Source: Geobacter sp. UBA2189 (lineage in GTDB: Bacteria > Desulfobacterota > Desulfuromonadia > Geobacterales > Pseudopelobacteraceae). Taken from it: a stretch of 12,978 nt of DNA. Positions 7,301-12,978 of this stretch are shown here, one piece after another. The stretch is from assembly GCA_002328035.1 (NCBI GenBank), contig DCVL01000050.1:1-12978 (forward strand), in the 5' to 3' direction. Below the pieces are notes generated by a model. That model was not told the DNA's origin. It saw only the letters and a list, made by a program, of their open reading frames with translations, and did not search any database. Position 1 is the stretch's first letter, and every line of letters begins with the position of its first letter. A program made the position numbers and the translations under genes.

Positions 7301-9937
7301 ATTCACGCGAATGGTTGAGCCGTTCTTTAGGGATATGGTGAAGCCTTCAGCACCTTCTTTAATCTGCTGATTCGGGAAAGCCTTGGCAACCTGATCAATG
7401 GTCAGACTGAAAACCGGCACGCTTTGTTGGCTGGCTGTCTCTGTGGCTGGGTTTTGTTGGTGGGGTGGTGTCTGTGTGTTGTCTTGTTCCTGCAAACCTT
7501 CCTGAAGGCTATAGCGTGAATATTCGGTTGTGTTAAAGGTACCACGGTTTTCAACCGCCTTAAAGTTACGGGGTTCAAACACAACAGAGTTGACCAGCTT
7601 ACCTTTTGCAACCAGCAGCACCCCGTCATGGCCTTGTTGTTGGGCCTTTTCCATCGTCTCCCGGGTCATTGCCTTGCCGGTCATAAGTAACCGCTTCGGG
7701 TTAAGCATCCGCTGGTAGAATTGCTCTGTGGCGTACTGGTTGCCGTGCATGCCGTCAACCCCGTCAAGGTGATCTACTGCCCCTTCATGGGGTGCCATCC
7801 AGATCCATCCCTTTGTTTCAAAACCTGAATGAGCGCCTGCAAACTCTGAATGGTAGCGGTTAATTGTACCTGGCGACGTGTGCCAGCCCTTCACCACCAC
7901 CGGCTTCCCGGTTGCCAGACTGTTTGCTGGAATAGCATCATCAAGGGAAATGACCGGGGCGTTATGAGACCAGAGACGGAAGAAGGGGGATTGGTCGCCA
8001 CGCTCTGCGTACCAGCGGCCAGCCAGATCCTGAACGGCCTGGGGGTCATGCTGTGCTGCCTGTTGTTCAAAGGTGGGGTCAAACTTGATGCGGATAGCAT
8101 CAGCAGTAAGGTTTGCAGCAACCTTTGCCGCAACGGTCAGCGGCTTAGCGGGGCTGTCAAGAGTAGCTGCAACCGCTTTAAAGTCCGGGGCAAGCTCAGG
8201 CTGTCGCCGTGCCATTTCAAACCATAAAGCGGGATTGTGGTAATGCTCTACAAGGGCTTGCTTGATTGGTCTGGTGAAACGTTCTCCGATGATAGGGGTA
8301 CTTTCAATCTGCTCTGTAAGCTGGTCTGGAGTGTGCCCAGCAATCCGCTCAAGGGTGGTTCCTCCAGGACTTTGCCCATCTGCTGCAACTGTTGTTGCCC
8401 CTTGGTGTACGCCTGCAGTTCTTCCTTCATCAGTTCGTTCATGGTGGGCACCTCCGGTTGTGTCTGCTGTCAGTATATCGCTGTTGTCGATGTTTTTCAA
8501 AGAGTACATTGGTGCGCTGCTGTCACGTCCTGGGTTCAGGTCAGAAATATCAAAGGGGGTTGCAGAAAGATCTTGAGGATTTGGCGTTAATGGACGAGCC
8601 ACAACGTCTTGCTGTTGCTGTAATGCTCCAAGTGTCTCCTGCTGCATCCCCACACCACTGGAGGCAAGGGCTTTGCCCAGCGGGCCATCTGACACCGGCT
8701 GAACAGGTGCCGCTGTCTGGTTCTGCTCTTGTTCTGGTTGATGGAATACTTCGGGGGTAAATGGTTGGATGCTGTCTTCATCCAGATTCAGGCCATAGGG
8801 GGCGCTGCCGGTTTCTTCATGGCCATGAATGGCATCAAAGGAACGGGCGGCAAAGTTGCTGGCGGCTTCTGGTGATACCCTGGCCAGCTCTGAGTATACC
8901 TGTTCTGCCGCTGCTGATCGTAATTCACGGGGAGCCTGTGGGTTACTTAGTGCGTCTGCTGCCTGCACCATGCCGCGACTGTGGGCCACGTGGGCAGGTA
9001 TGCCAAAGGGTGCCAGTAGTGCCGTCATACCAAGGCTGGGAAGTACGGCGCTTTGTGCTGCATCCCACGGGGTTTGCTGATCATAGCCGTAATGATGTTC
9101 CACCCCGGCTTCTGCTGCGCTCTGCGCCATCTCTGTTGCGGTTTCTCCGGCTGCTGTTTTAAAGACCTGTTTGCCGTAATTGGCGGCCATGGTTGGGATG
9201 CTGAAGTTTTTAAGAATCTGAGCAGCGGCCTGTTGCTCTACAGGGGCAAGGAACTTTCCAAATAGCGGTCTTGATATTTTACCGCCTATACCCAACAGCT
9301 TGCCACCTATGACACCGGCTGCGGTTTCTCCACCCCATTCAATGCCGCCTGTCATGCGTGAAGCGTTCAAGGTTTCCTGTACCCGTGGGTCATCCGGCAT
9401 ACTGGCTGCGTGCTCTGCGGAAATATCATGCTTTGCCAATCCCTTTTCATAGGTTTCCTGTGCCTGTGCAAGGCCAGCAGGTAAAGCACCTAATGCAGAA
9501 CCGCCAATCAGGGCAACACCAGCAGGGGCACCGACACCGGATAGCACCAGTCCGGCTCCTACTGCAGGTGCTATGCTCTGCGGAATCATTCGGGCACCCT
9601 GGGATAATGCATTTACAATAGGTCGGTCTGTGGTGTCTCCCTGCTTCATTTCTGGCAGTGACGCGATAGCATCGGCATCTTCTACCAGTCCCTTGCCGGT
9701 ATCATACAGGCTGTTACCTGGGGTGCTGACATACTGCATTGCACGTCCGGCCATACGGGGCAGGTCAACAAAGGCCCCGGCCTTCAACTGGCTCCAGATT
9801 TCTCCCAGGGCAGAACGGCGTTCAGGCGATGATGTCGCTTGTGGTGTATAGGCAGGCAGGGCCGCCAACTGGCTTGCTATGGTAGCATCATCAATAGTTG
9901 CATCGTCAAAGAAGTTGATACGGTCGTAGAGTCCCAT
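4307..9937 (-). CDS. Giant phage polyvalent protein with ADP-ribosyltransferase-like and zincin-like modules
   Basis: This 1876-residue protein is probably carried inside the virion and delivered with the DNA (inference). In order: residues 1-120 are mixed. Residues about 120-320 are Gly/Ala-rich with hydrophobic stretches, as in ejection proteins. Residues 400-540 are low-complexity and Gln-rich. At about 680-801 is an ADP-ribosyltransferase-like module (GWHTSPG at 684-690, GHDGVLL at 769-775, VVFEPRNFKAVENRGTF at 785-801). At about 846-1010 is a zincin-like module with H930-E-T-F-H934. A helical region runs from 1028 to 1195. A long C-terminal domain (about 1200-1740, with ENYFPHIWKRG, ARPILEWLVPRQKFG and DSRLGQVVYDRLF) is typical of large phage polyvalent proteins. 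Another hydrophobic segment lies at 1611-1630. Y/F-S-L motifs at 477-480, 808-811, 842-845 and 1023-1026 mark the module borders. The gene starts 3 nt after the upstream stop, suggesting coupled translation. The ART assignment rests on its terminal pattern; a catalytic Glu is not evident where expected (N783). Confidence 0.82.
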   Translation of the reverse strand: MGLYDRINFFDDATIDDATIASQLAALPAYTPQATSSPERRSALGEIWSQLKAGAFVDLPRMAGRAMQYVSTPGNSLYDTGKGLVEDADAIASLPEMKQGDTTDRPIVNALSQGARMIPQSIAPAVGAGLVLSGVGAPAGVALIGGSALGALPAGLAQAQETYEKGLAKHDISAEHAASMPDDPRVQETLNASRMTGGIEWGGETAAGVIGGKLLGIGGKISRPLFGKFLAPVEQQAAAQILKNFSIPTMAANYGKQVFKTAAGETATEMAQSAAEAGVEHHYGYDQQTPWDAAQSAVLPSLGMTALLAPFGIPAHVAHSRGMVQAADALSNPQAPRELRSAAAEQVYSELARVSPEAASNFAARSFDAIHGHEETGSAPYGLNLDEDSIQPFTPEVFHQPEQEQNQTAAPVQPVSDGPLGKALASSGVGMQQETLGALQQQQDVVARPLTPNPQDLSATPFDISDLNPGRDSSAPMYSLKNIDNSDILTADTTGGAHHERTDEGRTAGVHQGATTVAADGQSPGGTTLERIAGHTPDQLTEQIESTPIIGERFTRPIKQALVEHYHNPALWFEMARRQPELAPDFKAVAATLDSPAKPLTVAAKVAANLTADAIRIKFDPTFEQQAAQHDPQAVQDLAGRWYAERGDQSPFFRLWSHNAPVISLDDAIPANSLATGKPVVVKGWHTSPGTINRYHSEFAGAHSGFETKGWIWMAPHEGAVDHLDGVDGMHGNQYATEQFYQRMLNPKRLLMTGKAMTRETMEKAQQQGHDGVLLVAKGKLVNSVVFEPRNFKAVENRGTFNTTEYSRYSLQEGLQEQDNTQTPPHQQNPATETASQQSVPVFSLTIDQVAKAFPNQQIKEGAEGFTISLKNGSTIRVNGTDEIQFNSKAAEASYGRTPTANEVPVAMFQRMGRDAVISLTEAGTGEIHHETFHAAMALALNEKQRATLLDKFGTEEAAAQEYQRLKDSGSFEQKKGHLWLQAIYQFFQRIRNLFSPTSQIMEQIATGKAWEQQPSTANESPRYSLKEISNKLTQVKATVERLNKTADKSAFVKDDLKPALKTAKEGLAASWDGLKAATAPMQRSEAAEEAGRILIEGMGTRERYKEQFISNLNKAVDQAEKATSSTAKLLDLMQHSTTLADKLFNTMPEAKRIDFMQRMDTGQQQANPELQRLADTIKAMFEEKAAKVQSLGTGALEQTRENYFPHIWKRGEDAKKEIISRLSKRPLEGGKGFTKGRVFDDVLAGIEAKHELVSTNPIDLVFLKLAEMDKYINAHIALQAMEASELVQLIPAAEKMPDGFTDIAGKYGMVTKKGFMNPESGTEEVSSYRYVAREDVAQVFNNYLSQGLYTNKYVGAPFRGYMQAANMLNQFQLGVGSAFHAGFTSLEAVISHGALGIKALARGDFKEATKYLKQAPAAWYLNPKLGDTVLKAWMGDAAAAKEMPQVVEWLQMAGARRLMDSRFQTNTTQELLQKWADGNKGGAAIRALPALVEQSARPILEWLVPRQKFGVFAEMAHSWSKQNPNASHDQTRKAMQQIWNRVDSRLGQVVYDRLFVHSIAKNLTQAIIRAPGWTGGTILEVGGGIKDLTSYMKGLVTGKKPELTDRAAYTLSMLVTTAVANALLTALFTGEPPDDWKDLVAFKTGKKDEKGNPERFMLPTYMKDVYAYVQQPGTTLLHKTHPMLSLISDTIKNKDYYGTEIRHSGDNPAWQLLQVAGFTAKAFVPFWMKGVAKEQERGGSAAAMLAPLIGIMPAPASMNMTKAEKLASELVQGRMPQGTKTKEQFEKGQLIAHLTSLARRDPRQAIQEINEAVQQRKISNIQARHIAQNARIAPVQVAFKRLSLEEAQRVWEAATPEEKRLLYPLMIRKKQNRQG

Positions 9938-9940
9938 GAT

Positions 9941-11212
9941 CTAACCCCCATTGACTGCATCATGCTTGGTTTGAAAACGGTTAAAATCGGGCACGTCAAT
10001 AGCGTGGCGGTTCTTTTGGGCAACAGCATAGATACGTGCTGCAGCATCAGCATGATTCATGGTTTTAAGCAGACGCTGATAGTGAGATTCATACTGCTTC
10101 GGTAGTGCCGCGTACATGCCGCCCTTACGGTTGGGTGAAAGCATAAATAATTTACCATTTGGGTCTTCAGTCTGTGCATGTATCTGAGCGTAGTAGTTAA
10201 GTTTCGGGGCTACATCGGTGGGAACATTCAGTTTACTCCAGTCAGAGACCAGACCTTTTACTCGGTCGGTGTACTGCTGTTGTTGCTGCTCCTGTGCTTT
10301 TTCGCGTTTTGCTACAACTGACTTTGCCAGATCTGCGTCAGACTTGATATGCTCACCGGCCAGCTTCATATCTGCTGTATATTTTTCACCGGCAAGGGTT
10401 TGGTCGGTTTTGTAGCGGTCATTTGCCAGCTCCACCCCCGCAATGCTTAAATCCTTGTTTCTGCTGAGTACCTGCTGACCGTTGGCGTTGTCCTTTTCCC
10501 ATTGAGAGCGGGTTAGCATCGCATTGCGGTACGATGGATTACTGGCATTAGCTTTACCAACAAAGGTCATATCAAACTTTTGCTTGTCGCTGATATTTCC
10601 CATCTGCTGCATGGTATTGGCATTCACTTCGTTGGCGTGTGCCACCTGTTCGTTATAGTTTCTCCCCTTGTCGTCAAGCAGGCTGTTGCCTGATGTTCCG
10701 ATACCGGCAATGGTGCGCTGGTTGATTGCATCCATCCGGCGCACGCCGTCTGTAGACATGCCTGATTCTTGCATTTTACCCAGGGTCTGCAGGTTGTCTG
10801 GCATTATGCCAGCAATAGCCTTGGGTGTGCTGATAAGGCTATTGCCGCCTGGAGCAGAGGCACCAGAACCGGCGATACTAAAACCGGCAATGGGCTGTAC
10901 TTGTGGTCGGTTGACAGATGTTGCCGGTGGGTCTGCTATTGCCTGTGTCGGGTTTTGGGGTAGTGTTCCACCTTGTGGAGATGTACCCGGCTTATAGCCT
11001 GCTATGGGTTCAACGGGTGATGTACTTGGTATCTGGTTTTGTTTGTAATAGTTAAAGCCTGCAGTTGTACTGAAGCCATCCGTGGGGGAAGCTGCCAAAC
11101 CTGCAATAGCAGGGGTTTCTGTTATTTTTTTCTGCTGTTTTGAAGGGTCAAATACTTTGCTGGTGTCGTATGAGGCACCGGCTATTCCTTGTTTCATTGT
11201 TTTGTCTGCCAT
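9941..11212 (-). CDS. Putative virion-internal or structural protein with repeated IAG motifs and a coiled coil
   Basis: The 423-residue product is not assigned to a family. Residues 1-175 look disordered (Pro, Gly, Ser, Thr, Gln) and repeat the tripeptide IAG at 10, 36, 70, 108, 113, 133 and 168. A further copy lies at 257, an IAD variant at 92, and LAG variants at 273 and 285. Residues about 258-320 look like a charged coiled coil, with near-repeats around TLAGEKYTAD and KLAGEHIKSD, then a Gln run at 308-313. The C-terminal 100 residues look globular (KLNYYAQIHAQ, YESHYQRLLKTMNHADAAARIY). No signal peptide is seen. AAGGAG lies 7 nt before the ATG and overlaps the stop of the preceding gene. 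Its place directly before the giant ejection-type protein suggests a partner role, but this is inference. Confidence 0.85.
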   Translation of the reverse strand: MADKTMKQGIAGASYDTSKVFDPSKQQKKITETPAIAGLAASPTDGFSTTAGFNYYKQNQIPSTSPVEPIAGYKPGTSPQGGTLPQNPTQAIADPPATSVNRPQVQPIAGFSIAGSGASAPGGNSLISTPKAIAGIMPDNLQTLGKMQESGMSTDGVRRMDAINQRTIAGIGTSGNSLLDDKGRNYNEQVAHANEVNANTMQQMGNISDKQKFDMTFVGKANASNPSYRNAMLTRSQWEKDNANGQQVLSRNKDLSIAGVELANDRYKTDQTLAGEKYTADMKLAGEHIKSDADLAKSVVAKREKAQEQQQQQYTDRVKGLVSDWSKLNVPTDVAPKLNYYAQIHAQTEDPNGKLFMLSPNRKGGMYAALPKQYESHYQRLLKTMNHADAAARIYAVAQKNRHAIDVPDFNRFQTKHDAVNGG

Positions 11213-11224
11213 GGTATTGCTCCT

Positions 11225-11791
11225 TTACAAGCTTACTAATATTTCGCTGGAGTCCGGTTCTTCCGGTAGCTCAGGTACTGTAACAATCTGTTCAAACGGT
11301 ACAGGCGTGGCGCCGTATCCCCGCATGCTGAAATCGTTCAGTTGATCAATTAAACGGTTAACCGGTTCTTTGAATTGCGACTGATTGCAGGTATATGACC
11401 GGAGCTGTTCTTCGTCGCCTGACTGCAGGCTGCGGCGGCGTAGGATCGTGTTGAAGAAAATACCGAAATCGGCATCCTGTTTCCGCAACCGTTCAATGTT
11501 GTTGATGTTGTCAAGGGCAAGCCGTACCGCCTTTATGCGGTTGTCAAACTGTTTGGCAGCGGTGTTGTAGGGAGCCTGTGCTGCTGCGGTCAGTTGAATC
11601 TTTTCCATTTCAAGCGCTTGTAGGTCGGCGGCGTCCTTGCTGCCGTTGGCGTATTCAACCAGCAGGTCGGGGTACTCCTGTTCTATTTCTGCCAGCCGCT
11701 GCTGCCCTTCGTCTCGACGCATGAAAAGCTTGATCCTGGCTGCCATCAGATGGTGGTGTTTGTCGGATAATTGCTCTTTGGTTAGCTGCAT
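11225..11791 (-). CDS. Hypothetical helical phage protein (188 aa)
   Basis: No family is recognised. The product is mostly charged helix: residues 1-50 (HLMAARIKLFMRRDEGQQRL, then AEIEQEYPDLLVEYANG), 55-105 with probable coiled coil, and a C-terminal acidic, proline-containing tail (PELPEEPDSSEILVSL). The start at 11791 is chosen over an ATG at 11836 because GAGGG at 11799-11803 sits 7 nt upstream and this start lies 10 nt after the stop of the preceding gene, whereas the longer version would overlap it by 35 nt. Its stop overlaps the ribosome site of the 423-aa gene. A structural or scaffold-like role in the late operon is possible. Confidence 0.82.
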   Translation of the reverse strand: MQLTKEQLSDKHHHLMAARIKLFMRRDEGQQRLAEIEQEYPDLLVEYANGSKDAADLQALEMEKIQLTAAAQAPYNTAAKQFDNRIKAVRLALDNINNIERLRKQDADFGIFFNTILRRRSLQSGDEEQLRSYTCNQSQFKEPVNRLIDQLNDFSMRGYGATPVPFEQIVTVPELPEEPDSSEILVSL

Positions 11792-11801
11792 GTTTGTGCC
11801 C

Positions 11802-12314
11802 TCAGTTGGTATAGTTAGGGGTGCATTTGTCTGCACCTTGAGAAATCAGGTTAAGTAGTCCCAGCAGGTGTTGGTTTTGCTGCATCATCTGCAGAAGACG
11901 GGCCTCAGCCTGTTCTGCCCTCTGTGCTGCCTGTTCACTGGCTGCGGTGTACTGGCGGGATATGCGGTACATCAGCTCCATGGCCTCCAGAAACGCTGCC
12001 GGTTCCCGCTCGCCGTCAAGTATCTGATTCTGAACTTCATGCAGTAGTTCCAGGGTTTCAGACTCAGTGCGGTCGGTTCGGGACAGGTCATCATTCTGTA
12101 AGATCAGGTAGTCAGCAGGGGGTTCCATTTCAAGCCCTGCAATCTCTTCAGGGGTGGCGGGTCGTGATCCATCGGGAAACAGCAGGTCGTAAAGCTCTAT
12201 AAAATGATCGCTGACGGCGTCCTGATCCCATTTAAACAGGGCGTCTGCTGTCTGGCGCACATGTTGTGCAATTTCGTCAAGGGTGACGTTACGGTTAACC
12301 TGTGGCGTTGTCAT
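11802..12314 (-). CDS. Hypothetical helical phage protein (170 aa)
   Basis: No family is recognised. The product begins MTTPQVNRNVTLDEIAQHVR. A compact helical N-terminal part (to about residue 60) is followed by an acidic middle (GLEMEPPADYLILQNDDLSR) and a long Ala/Glu/Gln-rich C-terminal helix (AASEQAAQRAEQAEARLL, then QMMQQNQHLLGLLNL) that is probably a coiled coil. The start at 12314 is chosen over an ATG 20 codons upstream because AAAGGA (12322-12327) sits 7 nt before it. This start lies within the last 20 nt of the 82-aa gene, which suggests translational coupling. Confidence 0.82.
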   Translation of the reverse strand: MTTPQVNRNVTLDEIAQHVRQTADALFKWDQDAVSDHFIELYDLLFPDGSRPATPEEIAGLEMEPPADYLILQNDDLSRTDRTESETLELLHEVQNQILDGEREPAAFLEAMELMYRISRQYTAASEQAAQRAEQAEARLLQMMQQNQHLLGLLNLISQGADKCTPNYTN

Positions 12315-12543
12315 GGTGCTGTCCTTTCGTATTTGCGGCCAAAAAGGCCTTAAGGTCGTCGCCAAACCTGTCAATATTTTCGCCTACAAGTTCGGCTAAA
12401 TGTTCAGCGGCCTGAAGGCTGAAGGCGTGCCGCTCCTTGTTCTTCTCTCCTTTTGCGGTTTGCATCGCGATAAGGCTCAAAAGCAGTAATCTTTGATCCT
12501 CAGCTATGCCTTCAAGGTCTGCTATCAAGTCATCTTTGAGCAT
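12295..12543 (-). CDS. Small helical phage protein (82 aa)
   Basis: The product begins MLKDDLIADLEGIAEDQRLL and is almost all helix, with a hydrophobic LLLLSLIAMQ near residue 20 and a second helix from about 38. Its C-terminus KGQHHDNATG is encoded by the ribosome-binding site and first codons of the next gene. The start at 12543 is preferred to one at 12681 because AAAGGA (12551-12556) lies 7 nt upstream and the longer frame would cross most of the neighbouring 73-aa gene. It is similar in layout to the two genes upstream and may be a diverged relative. No function is known. Confidence 0.78.
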   Translation of the reverse strand: MLKDDLIADLEGIAEDQRLLLLSLIAMQTAKGEKNKERHAFSLQAAEHLAELVGENIDRFGDDLKAFLAANTKGQHHDNATG

Positions 12544-12751
12544 TGTGTTGTCCTTTCTGTTGCTCCATTTCTTTGTCATGCTGCTTGATGATGCTAAGGA
12601 TCTCGGTTTCGAGGTTGATAGCGAACATTCCCAAGGCTTCGTTTTCAAAATCCTGCATCCCTTCTTTTGTGGCGGATACAAGTGCCAGCCGCAATATTGC
12701 GTGCTGATATGCCAGTTGTTGCAGGCGTTCGCTTACAGTTTCGTTTTGCAT
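12530..12751 (-). CDS. Small helical phage protein (73 aa), paralogue of the upstream gene
   Basis: The product begins MQNETVSERLQQLAYQHAIL and contains ILRLALVSATKEGMQDFE followed by an acidic/hydrophobic helix ending LSIIKQ. This matches the neighbouring partial gene (ILRMALVGAIPDGGMDDY, ending YHLIKS) well enough to suggest duplication. AAAGGA (12761-12766) lies 9 nt before the chosen ATG at 12751; another ATG at 12769 precedes that site and is less likely. The 3' end overlaps the next gene by 14 nt, and the terminal KGQHNAQR is encoded across the next gene's ribosome site. The family is unknown. Confidence 0.78.
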   Translation of the reverse strand: MQNETVSERLQQLAYQHAILRLALVSATKEGMQDFENEALGMFAINLETEILSIIKQHDKEMEQQKGQHNAQR

Positions 12752-12772
12752 GGTGGTTGTTCCTTTCATTTC

Positions 12773-12978
12773 TCAGGCTGCTGCATGGCCTGGCTTTGTC
12801 TGACTCTTAATAAGGTGATAAATTTCGTCCACTTGGTGTTTTGATTCCCAGCAAAATTCAGAGAAACTCTGGGCGTGATAATCATCCATTCCGCCGTCTG
12901 GTATTGCCCCTACAAGAGCCATACGCAGTATTTCAAGGTTCCGACTAACTGCATCAAGTTGATTAAGAATTTCGGTGG
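12773..12978 (-). CDS. Small helical phage protein, C-terminal part (cut by right edge)
   Basis: An open minus-strand frame runs from the window edge to a TGA at 12775-12773 and gives 67 residues, with ILRMALVGAIPDGGMDDYH, then FCWESKHQVDEIYHLIKSQ, ending GHAAA. It aligns over about 45 residues with the 73-aa protein encoded next, so the two are probably tandem duplicates. Its start lies outside the window. Its stop is 21 nt before the start of the 73-aa gene, consistent with one transcript. Confidence 0.7.
   Translation of the reverse strand, partial: TEILNQLDAVSRNLEILRMALVGAIPDGGMDDYHAQSFSEFCWESKHQVDEIYHLIKSQTKPGHAAA

Noticed and set aside
8237..9162. Several overlapping plus-strand open frames
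   Set aside because: They are antisense to the low-complexity part of the giant gene and mutually overlapping, with Cys/Trp/Ser-rich translations typical of noncoding frames.
12295..12681. 128-codon version of the 82-aa gene
   Set aside because: The first 46 codons overlap the 73-aa gene in another frame and have no ribosome site; the AAAGGA before 12543 supports the short form.

Overview
This window is a bacterial chromosome segment interrupted by an integrated phage-like element. About 2.5 kb of host sequence on the left carries glnD (5' part only), corA and smpB, followed by ssrA (tmRNA). From about position 2515 the sequence becomes less AT-rich, and every gene from there on looks phage-derived. 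The host genes are Gram-negative in character. The tmRNA tag (ADNYYAEPVALAA) and smpB next to ssrA would fit a Geobacter-like or Deferribacter-like lineage, but this placement is a guess and I could not test it.

Layout. Positions 1-510 (minus) are the N-terminal 170 codons of glnD, running off the left edge. Positions 541-1494 (minus) are corA, with a good sigma70 promoter at 1552-1580. Positions 1674-2129 (plus) are smpB and 2161-2514 (plus) are ssrA. A terminator-like hairpin follows, then two direct repeats 20 bp apart, then a P4-type tyrosine integrase at 2694-3926 (plus). This is the classic arrangement of an element inserted at the 3' end of tmRNA. The other attachment site is not in the window. 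Positions 3927-4306 hold two terminator-like hairpins, a 25-bp near-perfect palindrome and a 59-codon ORF. Positions 4307-12978 (minus) are one tightly packed operon read towards the integrase. In transcription order it holds a small gene cut by the right edge, a 73-aa gene, an 82-aa gene, a 170-aa gene, a 188-aa gene, a 423-aa gene and a giant 1876-aa gene. Genes overlap or nearly touch, and each has its own Shine-Dalgarno sequence.

How it fits together. The operon has the look of a late module for virion-internal or ejection proteins. The small genes are helical and at least two are paralogues. The 423-aa protein has a disordered N-terminal part that repeats the tripeptide IAG, followed by a coiled coil. 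The last gene is a multidomain 'polyvalent' protein. Its N-terminal region is Gly/Ala-rich and hydrophobic, followed by an ADP-ribosyltransferase-like module, a zincin-like module with an HETFH motif, and a long C-terminal domain of the type found in very large phage proteins. Copies of a short Y/F-S-L motif lie at the module borders. I infer that the protein is packaged and delivered with the phage DNA, and it may be processed at these borders. That protein, its motif-delimited architecture and its unusual partner are the most interesting content of the window.
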